Of a stretch of 64,000 nucleotides of DNA, positions 49,961 to 59,126 are shown in pieces. Every line of letters begins with the position of its first letter. The first letter of the stretch is position 1. The notes below the pieces were generated by a model. That model was given only the letters and a program-made list of their open reading frames with translations. It was not told the DNA's origin and made no database searches. The stretch covers positions 248,001-312,000 of the forward strand of contig NZ_BBZB01000002.1 of the NCBI RefSeq assembly GCF_001269985.1. Direction: 5' to 3'. The translations under genes were made by a program, and so were the position numbers. This DNA is from Pseudoalteromonas sp. '520P1 No. 423'. Lineage in GTDB: Bacteria > Pseudomonadota > Gammaproteobacteria > Enterobacterales > Alteromonadaceae.

Positions 49961-51336
49961 TATAACTGACTCCACAATTGAAAAGTTAAATAACTACCCC
50001 AAGGTGAGGCTTGCTCTGGCTCAAATTTATAGTTTGCATTGCCGATGGCTTTTTTTACACCTAAGTCACCACCTAAAAATATATCAGGATCACTTAAACC
50101 TCGCATACAAGCATAATCTGTAGTCCAAGGCCCGATCCCTTTTAATTTTAACCAATTATGAGGCGCTTCGGGTTCGCTGTTCACTAAAAAGTGATTAGCT
50201 AAATTGTTGAGTGTTTGTTTTCGTGAGCCAGGTATTTTTAAAAAATTCAAATCACTATTGGCAATAGCTTGCGGTGTTGGAAATAAAAACTTATCGCCTA
50301 TAGCAACACCTAAATTAGCAACTAAAATCGTAACAAGATTTTTAGCTGCAACGACAGAAATTTGTTGTCCTAAAACAGCTCTAATACCAGCTTCAAACAT
50401 ACTCCAAACACCCGGTAATCGCACACCTGTATTGATAGGTAACTGACCATCAAAACTCTCTTTAAGGTTTTGTTCAACTGAATCCAAATCAACGTCTAAG
50501 TCTAAAATGCGTCTAATATTATTCACTATCGCTTTAAGGTGTTTTATATCATTCAAATCAATTATCACATCAAATCTATTTTTATCTTTGATATGTTTTG
50601 CAGTAAAACGCCCCTGAGTACCATTGAACTCAAAGGTGCGCCCATAAGAGTTGTCATCTCCCCATTCAAGCGCTTCAATACTGCGTTTTTTAAAAAAGGA
50701 AAGCATAAAATTACTATCGTATGGTGGGCGATAATACAACTTAAGAGCAAGCTCACTTGATTTTTCGGTACTAGACTTTCGCATTTGTGAAGGCGTCAAA
50801 TTTAACTGTGATATAAAACAATCGTTAAAACGCCTAATACTCGAAAACCCACTGGCAAGTGCAACTTCTGTGATCGGCAACTTTGTTTGATGTAATAATT
50901 GTTTTGCAAATAAACACTGCTGATATAAAGTATATGATTTAGGAGATGTGCCTAGATGTTTATTAAAAAGATCTCTTAAATATCGATCACTTATACCTAA
51001 ACGTTCAGCTAATGCCTGCAGCGTCCCGTTTTGTAATGCACCCTCATCAATTAGCTTAATAGCGCGACTTAACGTTGTGCTAACACCTTTCCAAGCCGGA
51101 GAGCCCGGCGCGCTATCTGGTCGGCAACGTAAACACGGACGAAAACCCGCCGAAGCAGCTTCTATCGCCGTAGCAAAGTAAATCACATTTTCTTCTTTCG
51201 GTGGAGAAGCAGGACAAATTGTGCGGCAATATATTTTTGTGGTTTTTACTGCAGTAAAAAATTTACCATCAAAACGCGGATCTCGTGACATTCTCGCTTT
51301 TTGGCAAATCTTACTATTTAAAGGCGGGTTTAACAT
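49960..51336 (-). CDS. Ada-type sensor/AraC regulator fused to AlkA glycosylase
   Basis: 458 residues. The N-terminal Ada zinc domain has four cysteines (Cys37, Cys41, Cys68, Cys71). An AraC HTH follows (about 90-180; LAERLGISDRYLRDLF, EVALASGFSSIRRFN). Then come an AlkA N-terminal domain and an HhH-GPD glycosylase with VLGQQISV, LKGIGPWTTDYACMRGL and the catalytic Asp region IFLGGDLGVKKA. One protein should sense methylphosphotriesters, activate transcription and excise 3-methyladenine. It is followed by ogt at a TAATG junction. Confidence 0.93.
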   Translation of the reverse strand: MLNPPLNSKICQKARMSRDPRFDGKFFTAVKTTKIYCRTICPASPPKEENVIYFATAIEAASAGFRPCLRCRPDSAPGSPAWKGVSTTLSRAIKLIDEGALQNGTLQALAERLGISDRYLRDLFNKHLGTSPKSYTLYQQCLFAKQLLHQTKLPITEVALASGFSSIRRFNDCFISQLNLTPSQMRKSSTEKSSELALKLYYRPPYDSNFMLSFFKKRSIEALEWGDDNSYGRTFEFNGTQGRFTAKHIKDKNRFDVIIDLNDIKHLKAIVNNIRRILDLDVDLDSVEQNLKESFDGQLPINTGVRLPGVWSMFEAGIRAVLGQQISVVAAKNLVTILVANLGVAIGDKFLFPTPQAIANSDLNFLKIPGSRKQTLNNLANHFLVNSEPEAPHNWLKLKGIGPWTTDYACMRGLSDPDIFLGGDLGVKKAIGNANYKFEPEQASPWGSYLTFQLWSQL

Positions 51337-51438
51337 TTAAGCTTCAATTAAATTACTCTTAAGGCAACTATAACCCAGTGAATATTTAATTCTAGCCAGA
51401 AACGGAAGTGGTTATAAAAATAGTTACTACTTTAAAAT

Positions 51439-51618
51439 TTATAAATAATAACTTTGCCTTGCATAGTCAGTATTTAATCGGCAGTTATCATCTATTTTTT
51501 TCAAATTACATAAAGGTTTTTCTGATTTAATTATCACCTTACTCTGGCCGTTACCAACAGTCACAGAGGGGCATGAACATAAAAATAATGCACTTAATAC
51601 TATTAAAGTTCGATACAT
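51439..51618 (-). CDS. Small predicted lipoprotein
   Basis: 59 residues starting MYRTLIVLSALFLCSC, a lipoprotein-type signal with Cys near residue 16, then a short polar tail containing two more cysteines (PLCNLKKIDDNCRL) that could form a disulfide. The ribosome site is weak. No family recognised; called on the signal peptide. Confidence 0.5.
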   Translation of the reverse strand: MYRTLIVLSALFLCSCPSVTVGNGQSKVIIKSEKPLCNLKKIDDNCRLNTDYARQSYYL

Positions 51619-51739
51619 AACAGTCTCTATATTATAATTATTGTTTGATTACATTTTATACATTGTTTTATACCTCAAATCAAAAGCTATTTAAATACTA
51701 AGAAAATTAGATTGGCTAACTACCAGTAGGTCCCTACTT

Positions 51740-51985
51740 TTAATTATTTTGATTAAGCCAGTCATCTCTGAGTTTGATCCAACCTTTATACTCCTGTTCA
51801 CCATAATTAGACTCCAAGAATAGCTCTTTCACTATGCCGCTAGTAATTAATTTATCTATAGCTGAGGCTATCGCTACTAAGTTTACAGGAACGTCTCTTG
51901 ATATTTTAATTGACTGAACCAGTTTATCTTTTGAAAGGTTATTTAAAGAGGGTTGTGAGGTTATTATTTTGGAGATACTTGCCAT
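51740..51985 (-). CDS. Hypothetical protein
   Basis: 81 residues, soluble, with no recognised family (MASISKIITSQPSLNNLSKD ... IKLRDDWLNQNN). The ribosome site AAAAGGAAATTAAC precedes the ATG at good spacing. The middle (VAIASAIDKLITSGIVKELFLE) could be a winged-helix-like stretch, but this is speculative. Confidence 0.6.
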   Translation of the reverse strand: MASISKIITSQPSLNNLSKDKLVQSIKISRDVPVNLVAIASAIDKLITSGIVKELFLESNYGEQEYKGWIKLRDDWLNQNN

Positions 51986-52089
51986 GTTAATTTCCTTTTA
52001 AAAAATGACAATTGCTATCGGTTTAATGATGCCGATACAAAGTCAGATTAAATAGTACCTTTTTGAAACAAAATAAATATCTGATAGCA

Positions 52090-52104
52090 GTAAAGCCCCT
52101 TTAC
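52090..52104. repeat. Palindrome GTAAAGCCCCTTTAC
   Basis: A 15-bp relative of the 17-bp palindromes, with 6-bp arms and a CCC core. It lies just beyond the terminator of the S41 pseudogene. Function unknown. Confidence 0.4.
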
Positions 52105-52119
52105 AGTTATAAAATAAAA

Positions 52120-52140
52120 GGCGCTAATAAAGTTAGCGCC
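52120..52140 (-). terminator. Intrinsic terminator of the S41 locus
   Basis: GGCGCTAA-TAAAG-TTAGCGCC, an eight-pair GC-containing stem followed on the minus strand by TTTTATTTTAT. It lies ten bases past the ancestral stop of the S41 peptidase. Confidence 0.85.
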
Positions 52141-52149
52141 CTAAAATTA

Positions 52150-53416
52150 TTAACTTTGACTCTGAAGCCATTCAATCGCGGCTTCAATTATCAAATCTTT
52201 TTCTTGTGTACGTTGCTCTAAAGTAAAAATGCTTTTTCAATCGAAACAGGGACTCCCGTGCCTTCAAACTCTAGACCATCATGACTAATATAAAATTCAT
52301 TAGAAATACTATATTGCAAACCGTGAGGCAAAGATTTAGGTAAGATATCAGACAGGCCACCCCCCGTTGATTGGCCAATTAAAGCAGAGTTATCTCTAGC
52401 CCTCATAGCAATAGAAAAAATTTCAGCCAATTGCAGATCTAATACAGCCAATTTGTCAGTTTGGGTTTCACCTAGTTCAATAATTTCAGATAATTCCATA
52501 GATTCAATATATAAGTAACCAAAGTTCTCATCTGTTTTTGATCAAATTAAAGTCTCTGTTTCATTAAATTTCACATCAGCATCTTGCACTAAATAACTGC
52601 CAATAATGTCCATCTCAATTTCTATTTGCTGTTCTTAATAATAAAAAAATCAAATAACTGTGCTTGAGTATCAATGTCATCTAAATCATTCATTTCTAGA
52701 TATTCAGCTAATGTAATATCATGTATCTCCAATTTTCGAGATACACTAAACTCTTCATCAATTTCTTCATTTTCGATCCCCACGTGAAAGTCTTTTAATG
52801 GTGCAATCATTTGAGAAAAAATCTCAAATAATTCCTCCAGTGATGTTGTAGCTGTGACTTGGGTAACATAAGTTTGATAAGTTTCATCCCAATTTACATT
52901 TTTGATATGAAAAAAAGCATAATACTCTTTATAGTTTTGCCAAAATATTTCAAAGTCTTGTTCTGGATTAAAAACATAACCTTCATCACCTTGCTGCTTT
53001 AATACATTATCAATACAGTTATTTGGTAATGATAATTCACGAGCCATTTGAACTCCTGGTATTTTTATGCCACCGATTATTGATATAAAACTATCTTTAT
53101 CATCAGACAGCGCAATGCTCTTTATTAAACTATCATAAGATAATTTATAAGATAAAATCGATTCATCAAGCTTGAACTCATGGCAATATTGTGAGGTTAT
53201 TTGATAAAATTTATAACCATTATCTTGTATATCAAATACCCAACCATAAGCAGGCGCACTCCAAATTCCTATTTCTGTTTTTTCAATCTCTGGTATAAGC
53301 GGTTTTTTATTTTTACTATCAGAGTCATTACAAGCACTCATTAAAGCAATAGAACCCGCTAAAAGTGACCATTTTATTGCATCAAAAGCGAAATTTTTAC
53401 CTTTTATATTTATCAT
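52150..53416 (-). pseudogene. S41 peptidase-like lipoprotein with internal deletion
   Basis: N-terminal part (53416-52622) has a lipoprotein signal (SLLAGSIALMSAC) and the typical S41 helical region (YYAFFHIKNVNWDETYQTY). After a stop, the frame continues with FGYLYIESM, then jumps from a LAVLDLQ stretch to AEIFSIAMRARDNSALIGQS. The segment expected to carry the nucleophile serine (SAAEIF) and the VIDxRxNGGG strand is missing. The final QEKDLIIEAAIEWLQSQS is out of frame. C-terminal processing-type peptidases are unlikely to survive this. Confidence 0.85.
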
Positions 53417-53601
53417 CCTTGTCAGTTTATTAATAACTGTTTTTTAGTGAGATAATAATGACTTAAGACAGTTTTAAATTCCGTTGAGAAATTGTCTTAA
53501 ATTGTTAGTCCCTTTTTCAAATCAAGACAAAACTCTGCTAAAGATAAAAAAATACAGGTTATTCTGCGGGTATTTATTTTTTGAATTTTAAATAACCTTC
53601 T

Positions 53602-54875
53602 ATGACGCGATTATTTATTAGTTTTTATGTCGTTCTATTTTGTTTGATCAGTGCTTATAGCTTTGTCGCAGATATGAGTGTTGAAACTTGGTTAAGTGAC
53701 ATGATAGTCATTGATAAAACGAATGATTATATTGGCGCATTTTACCTTATGGAGAATTTACATAAGTCTCTTGATGAACAGGCGTTTGATAAAGCAATCG
53801 AAAATTTTCCTCGCCAATCTAATACGCACTAAAAATGTTTAACATAAATAATATTTATTTTGATCCTAAGTTTTTTGACCATGATTCAATTTATTTCGCA
53901 GATGAATATAACGACTTGCTATATTATCGATTTCAAGACTCTGATTTAGTTGTACGAATTGGCCCTGTGGATACCTACGAACCGCTCACTGAATATCAGT
54001 ATTGGTATGAAAGTGGTTATTATCCATTTTTAGCTTTAGGGATCTTTTTATGGGTATTATTATTCCACACAAAATTAAAACGCTTAGATAAAGCAGCGAT
54101 AGAATTAGGTTAAGGAAACCTTTCTGTTCGAGTATCACAAAAAGGAAGGCATAGGGTAGGGAAGCTAAATCATTCGTTTAATTTAATGGCGACTCAAATT
54201 GAATTACTAGTTCAAGGCCACAAAAACTTAACTAATGCAGTTGCACATGAACTAAGAACACCTATGGCGCGGATCCGCTTCCAACTCGATATGCTGTATA
54301 ACGAACAAGAAAACAAACAACGCCAAGAATATATGTTTGGTATTTTAGATGATCTCAATGAATTATCTGATCTAGTTGATGAGTTACTCACTTTTGCTAA
54401 ATTTGATAGAGATCCTATCGCAACTCAATTACAACAAAACTCATTAAACACCTGCATTAATAATGTGATCCGATCTCGACACTTTAATAGTCAAGTGAAG
54501 ATTAATTATCAGCAACAATCAACAAAATATGATTTAGTACCCTTTGAACCTAAAAATTTAGAACGGGCTATCGGTAATTTATTAACAAATGCTCAAAAAT
54601 ATACACAAGATACTGTCAATATACATATTAAACATCATAGAAAACTGACAAGTATATTTATCGATGATAATGGACCTAGTATACCTCATGAGAGCAGAGT
54701 TGATATATTTCAACCATTCAAGCGCCTAGATGATAGTAGAACCCGCGAAACTGGTAGTTATGGATTAGGCTTGGCAATCGTAAAACAAATCGCTATTAGA
54801 CATGGTGGTAGCGTATCAATAGATGAATCACCTATCGGCGGTGCTAGGTTTATATTGAGTTGGCCAAGTAAATGA
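53602..54875 (+). pseudogene. Broken RstB-like sensor histidine kinase
   Basis: Three frames. 53602-53832 gives an N-terminal membrane helix and sensor start. 53835-54113 gives the second helix (LALGIFLWVLLFHTKLKRLD) and stops at TAA just before GNLSVRVSQKG. 54186-54875 gives an intact HisKA/HATPase half (AHELRTPMARIRFQLDM, DDNGPSIP, GSYGLGLAIVKQI). The kinase core might still be translated from an internal start, but without sensor and membrane helices. It is a diverged relative of the intact kinase at 57297. Confidence 0.88.
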
Positions 54876-54931
54876 ATTTTTAATAAACCAATTTAAGTTT
54901 TAGATTATGAATACAATTAAGAAAATTAACT

Positions 54932-55393
54932 ATGATATCCAACACAAATGAACAATCATCATCAGATGAAGTGCATTCGGTATCTGATTTACATTTTGGT
55001 AAGTTATCTATTTTCACTAAAAAACGGCTGGTCACATTAAATGATGAAAAAATGCAGCTAACGACAAGTGAATATGATTTATTACTATTACTAGGGTAAT
55101 CCCCCCATTTTTAATAGAGTTCAAAAGTAGACGCTTTTCTCTGTGTTAGTTTACGTTTTTGAATTGGGGTTATACCACCAATTCCCATGTTAGGTCGTTC
55201 ATGCTGAAGAAGTTCTTTCCCGAGACTTTATTTTTAAAGCAACTCGAGGTATTGAGTATGTGGTATGGATCGTACAGTAGATACTAAAATAGCGAATTTA
55301 AGAAAAAAACTCGGTGATAGCGGCTCTTTATCTAGTAAAATTATCACAGTTCGCAGCCAGGGGTATCTTTTTGTGCCTGATAATTGGCATTAA
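54932..55393 (+). pseudogene. Broken RstA-like response regulator, DNA-binding half only, with IS scrap inside
   Basis: Only the linker and winged-helix domain remain. SIFTKKRLVTLNDEKMQLTT and SEYDLLLLL stop at 55099, where foreign sequence enters. After it, RDFIFKATRGIEY resumes, then a short duplication shifts the frame before DRTVDTKIANLRKKLGDSG and ITVRSQGYLFVPDNWH. The receiver domain is absent. The order (kinase before regulator) is opposite to the intact pair downstream, so rearrangement is likely. Confidence 0.85.
55096..55215 (-). mobile_element. Scrap of an IS3-family transposase C-terminus
   Basis: Read on the minus strand it gives ELLQHERPNMGIGGITPIQK followed by RKLTQRK and a stop, the typical end of IS3-family OrfB (ERPNxxxGGxTP). 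Only about 40 codons survive. Its borders coincide with the break in the RstA-like winged helix, so it is what remains of an insertion. The left border is near GGGTAATCCCCCC. Confidence 0.7.
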
Positions 55394-55510
55394 CACATTA
55401 CAATTGTAACGATTTTCGTTACATTCCCATACTTACTGAGCCTACCGACTACACTTTTACCAAATCATAATGACACTTCTTTAATACAGTTTGTAAACTT
55501 AGGTATTGTC

Positions 55511-56509
55511 ATGAAAAAATTATTCCCTTTGATATTTGTTAGTTTAATAGCCACTGTTGGCTGTAATAGTGGAGGCTCTGATAAAAAGAAAGAAGTTGAA
55601 ATCGCAGAAGTACATCATATTAAGCCAAGTGATGTGCCAGCCTATATTGAAAACTATAAATCGCAGCAACAAGCACTTAACCTTGAATTTAAAGGCACTG
55701 ATTACAGCATATCTTTGATTGATTTTGATATGGATGAGAATATCATTTTAGCTAAGTTTGAATTAGGTATTGTTTATATAGGTTTTGATTTTGACAAAGA
55801 AGCGCCTATCAATTCATTAACTGTATTAGAAGCAACAAATATTAATGATTTAGAGAATTCTGTTACAGCGAGTTATTCTGCATCAAATCTCTCTATCACT
55901 GAGCAAGATGAAAATTTTGTTTATACTGGGGACTTAATTGACGCACAATCAAGCGGTTTATTTAATGTAAGCTTAACATTTAATGAATCTCTTATTTCTG
56001 GTGGTAATAGCGAGTTAATGATACAAGATGATATGGCTTACTTAAGCGGTACTCTGGGCTCTAAAACTTATGTCCAAATCAATGAATTAATTAACCAAAA
56101 CCCAAGTATTAAAACAATCAAATTCATCAGCATTGATGGCTCTGTAAATGATGCTATTAACATGCATACAGGACGTTCAATCCGAAATGCTCAGTTGACT
56201 ACTTATATGCCCAGTGACGGTGAAGCATATTCAGGCGGCGTTGATTTATTTGTGTCTGGTTTTAAAAGAAAATATGAAACGGGTGGTAAATTAGGCGTAC
56301 ATTCTTGGTGTTGTACAGCGGGAAAACCTGCCAACAAATTAGGTAAAGACCACCCAGGTCACGGCGCACAACTTACATTTTTCAGAGAATTACTAGGTAA
56401 CGAACTTGGTCCTGAATTTTATTTTTACACTATTAATGCGGCTTCTTTTGATAATGTGCATATTATGTCTGAAGCAGAGTTAAATAAATATCAATTAATA
56501 ACTGATTAA
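55511..56509 (+). CDS. Lipoprotein with a possible ClpP/COG3904-like C-terminal domain
   Basis: 332 residues. Lipobox ATVGC (Cys19). A novel N-terminal half (about 40-180) is followed by a region resembling periplasmic ClpP-fold proteins: IDGSVNDAINMHTGRSIRNA, SDGEAYSGGVDLFVSG with Ser241 in the position of the nucleophile, KLGVHSW with His264, and DHPGHGAQL. This similarity is by motif pattern only and is not firm. A pair of cysteines (SWCCTAGK) may be structural. It sits between a dead and a live RstAB-like pair, so it could be a target or accessory of the system. Confidence 0.7.
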   Translation: MKKLFPLIFVSLIATVGCNSGGSDKKKEVEIAEVHHIKPSDVPAYIENYKSQQQALNLEFKGTDYSISLIDFDMDENIILAKFELGIVYIGFDFDKEAPINSLTVLEATNINDLENSVTASYSASNLSITEQDENFVYTGDLIDAQSSGLFNVSLTFNESLISGGNSELMIQDDMAYLSGTLGSKTYVQINELINQNPSIKTIKFISIDGSVNDAINMHTGRSIRNAQLTTYMPSDGEAYSGGVDLFVSGFKRKYETGGKLGVHSWCCTAGKPANKLGKDHPGHGAQLTFFRELLGNELGPEFYFYTINAASFDNVHIMSEAELNKYQLITD

Positions 56510-56515
56510 TTAAAG

Positions 56516-56543
56516 AAAGGTACTATTTGAAATAGTACCTTTT
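56516..56543 (+). terminator. Intrinsic terminator after the lipoprotein gene
   Basis: AAAGGTACTAT, a short TTTGAAA loop, ATAGTACCTTTT: an eleven-pair stem ending in T residues, seven bases after the lipoprotein stop. Confidence 0.8.
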
Positions 56544-56594
56544 AGAACACTTAAGTTAAACTTATCAATATATTCCTACAGAGTTATATTTATA

Positions 56595-57296
56595 ATGAAT
56601 CAAAGCATTTTTATCGTTGAAGATGATTTAAAACTCGCTAGCTTATTAAATGACTATTTTACTGAGTTTGATTTTGAAACTACTGTGATTACAAGTGGTG
56701 ATGATGCGGCCGATAGTATTATAGTAAGACAACCTGATTTAGTCATTTTAGACTTAAGGTTACCAAAAATTGATGGCTTAACTATCTGTAGAGAGATCAG
56801 AAATAAATACCAAGGTGTTATTTTGATGCTAACGGCAAGTGGCGATGATATAGATCAAGTCGCAGCATTAGAGCTAGGAGTAGACGACTTTGTACAAAAG
56901 CCGATTCAACCTAGAGTGCTATTAGCTAGGATCAGAATGCTATTAAGAAGAACAGTCAAAAGAATAAACAGTGATAATAGCAAAGAAATTACCTTAGGAA
57001 GTTTAACGGTAAATAATGCACTTAAGTCATGTACCTTAGATGATCAACTTGTACTTTTAACACCTTCAGAATTCGCATTGTTATGGCAGCTAGTATCACA
57101 GCCAGATACAGCCTTAAGCCGAGAGCAATTACAAAAATCATTCACAGGCTTAGAGTATGATGGCACAAACCGCATTATCGATAATAAGATAGCCCAAATA
57201 CGCAAAAAACTAAAAGACGACTCTAATCGACCAAAAGGAATTATTACTGTTAGAAATAAAGGTTATATGTTTGTTCCTGATTATTGGTCTAATTAA
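56595..57296 (+). CDS. OmpR-family response regulator, RstA-like
   Basis: 233 residues. Receiver (about 5-115; EDDLKLA, LVILDLRLPKIDG, KP switch in FVQKPIQP) and winged-helix DNA-binding domain (about 135-230; LLTPSEFALLWQL, RIIDNKIAQIRKKL, GYMFVPDYW). The kinase gene starts on the base after the stop. Both the sequence and the pairing resemble RstA/RstB, an envelope and acid/magnesium-related system in enterics; the signal here is unknown. Confidence 0.93.
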   Translation: MNQSIFIVEDDLKLASLLNDYFTEFDFETTVITSGDDAADSIIVRQPDLVILDLRLPKIDGLTICREIRNKYQGVILMLTASGDDIDQVAALELGVDDFVQKPIQPRVLLARIRMLLRRTVKRINSDNSKEITLGSLTVNNALKSCTLDDQLVLLTPSEFALLWQLVSQPDTALSREQLQKSFTGLEYDGTNRIIDNKIAQIRKKLKDDSNRPKGIITVRNKGYMFVPDYWSN

Positions 57297-58565
57297 ATGA
57301 AAAGACTCTTTTTTTCATTATACAGCGCACTGATAGCCACAATTATTTTCTTTGTATTTGCAGCTCATTGGGTTAATACATATTTATTAATAGATGTAGA
57401 TAATATAATTGAAGCTAAAAATTTCGAAGCTGAGATAGAATTACTCGAGCAACTAACTCCTTATATTTCCAAGCAACACATTAATAAAAAGCTATTAAGA
57501 ATTGCAGAACTTAATCAAATCATCATTACTGAAATTGAATACAATAAAATACCTAACTTTGTACAAAGTAATCTAAAGAAACAAAAGGTTTGGGTTGATG
57601 ATAATGATCTTGCTTACTTTTGGGCTTTTAAGCCAAAACAGTATTTTTCAATATCAGAAAATGAGCAGCATGATCTCGTTAAAGTGGATATCATGATTGA
57701 ATATGCCACTATATGTTTAATGCTGGCATTATTGGCTGCCATGTCATTTATTTGGATGAAGTTTTTAGGTAACAAACTAAAATATTTAGAACAAGCAACC
57801 GAAAAGTTCGGCGAAGGAAACTTTAGCGTAAGAGCGCCTATTTCAGCTAATTTAGCCTTTGGTAATCTCAACTTAAGGTTTAACACAATGGCTTCAAAAA
57901 TCGAAAGTTTACTCTCAAGCCATAAACAGCTTAGCCATAATATAGCCCATGAATTAAGAACCCCAATTTTTAAAATGCAAATGCAATTAGAGCTGCTTGA
58001 TGCTAATGCTACGCCTAAGCAACAAAAGTATATTTCAGGTATTGAAGAGGACTTATTTAATCTACAAGACCTTGTAGATGAATTATTGCAATATGCGCAA
58101 GCTGAACGTGCTGAATTAACTATTAAGTTTCAAAACTTTGAACTTAACAATGTCATCACAGATGTCATAGGTGATTTATTACCTAATACAAATCAAAGTA
58201 TTAGCTTTAAGCATGACGCTTCAGTTAATACTTTAATAACAGCGGATAAAAATTTAATACGCCGCGTCATTAAAAATTTAATACATAATGCAATTAAGTA
58301 TGGTGACTCACTTATTGAAGTTTCAGTATCAACTTATGAAGAAAACGTATTTGTATATATTGATGATAATGGTCCTGGAATAAACGACTCTCAATTAAAT
58401 AAAATATTTGACCCTTTTTACCAAGTTGATAGTAACCATCAAGGCTATGGTTTAGGTTTATCTTTAGCCAAGCAAATTACAAAATTACATTGTGGTGAAT
58501 TACGTTACGAACCAAGTTGGCTAGGCGGTGCCCGATTCATAATAAAATTACCATTAAACTTATAA
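57297..58565 (+). CDS. Sensor histidine kinase, RstB-like
   Basis: 422 residues. First membrane helix at 5-30, periplasmic sensor (about 31-138), second helix (ATICLMLALLAAMSFIWM), HAMP (about 165-215), HisKA (IAHELRTPIFKMQMQLELL) and HATPase (DDNGPGIND, GYGLGLSLAKQI). All catalytic motifs are intact, unlike the relative at 53602. Partner of the regulator at 56595, with no spacer. Confidence 0.93.
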   Translation: MKRLFFSLYSALIATIIFFVFAAHWVNTYLLIDVDNIIEAKNFEAEIELLEQLTPYISKQHINKKLLRIAELNQIIITEIEYNKIPNFVQSNLKKQKVWVDDNDLAYFWAFKPKQYFSISENEQHDLVKVDIMIEYATICLMLALLAAMSFIWMKFLGNKLKYLEQATEKFGEGNFSVRAPISANLAFGNLNLRFNTMASKIESLLSSHKQLSHNIAHELRTPIFKMQMQLELLDANATPKQQKYISGIEEDLFNLQDLVDELLQYAQAERAELTIKFQNFELNNVITDVIGDLLPNTNQSISFKHDASVNTLITADKNLIRRVIKNLIHNAIKYGDSLIEVSVSTYEENVFVYIDDNGPGINDSQLNKIFDPFYQVDSNHQGYGLGLSLAKQITKLHCGELRYEPSWLGGARFIIKLPLNL

Positions 58566-58640
58566 TTAATGCTACCCATAGGCTTAGAGTAAATTTATAA
58601 TCCATACTTAGACACATTAAAAGCTTAACTAGAGAACCGT

Positions 58641-59045
58641 ATGGACTCAAAAGAAATTTATCAAAACAATCCGCTACAGGGTGTTAAATTAGAAACAATA
58701 TTAAATGAGCTTGTTGATCATTTTGGTTGGGAAATTATGCATGCTTATTTGCAAATTAATTGTTTTAAAAAGAATCCTAGCATTGCATCTAGCTTAAAGT
58801 TTTTACGTAAAACCGAGTGGGCTAAAGAGAAAATAGAATCTTTTTACATGTATAAGCTTTTAGGCTATCCAAAAGCAGATGATGAACAATTCCAGCTCCC
58901 TCCAAGAGATCGTATTGTGCCATCACATCATAAAGCCAGAGGTCCTGCAAACTTAAGTCTTGATGATGCACAAAGATTACAAGAGAAAAAATCGAAAGTG
59001 GCGCGTCGAAGAAACTCAACACCAGATAACCCTTGGGGTCAGTAA
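58641..59045 (+). CDS. VF530-family DNA-binding protein
   Basis: 134 residues: [40 protein letters not shown] and [20 protein letters not shown] match the VF530/DUF2132 family of small proteins with a DNA-binding fold. A basic tail (KKSKVARRR) extends it past the usual 70-80 residues. Monocistronic, followed by a long hairpin. Cellular role unknown. Confidence 0.9.
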   Translation: MDSKEIYQNNPLQGVKLETILNELVDHFGWEIMHAYLQINCFKKNPSIASSLKFLRKTEWAKEKIESFYMYKLLGYPKADDEQFQLPPRDRIVPSHHKARGPANLSLDDAQRLQEKKSKVARRRNSTPDNPWGQ

Positions 59046-59062
59046 ATCAATATTAAAACGAT

Positions 59063-59126
59063 AAAAGGCAATTCCTTACTATAATGGAAATTATATGAGA
59101 TAAATTCCATTATAGGTTTGCCTTTT
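59063..59126. promoter_or_regulatory. Nested inverted repeat at the VF530 end and next gene's start
   Basis: The inner arms TATAATGGAA (59080) and TTCCATTATA (59105) and the outer arms AAAAGGCAA (59063) and TTGCCTTTT (59118) make a long hairpin. It can terminate VF530, and it covers the leader up to the ATG of the following (dead) binding-protein gene, so it might also have hidden that ribosome site. Confidence 0.6.

Noticed and set aside
54186..54875. Annotating the kinase half as an intact short histidine kinase
   Set aside because: The upstream frames clearly belong to the same protein and have stops; no ribosome site supports an independent start.
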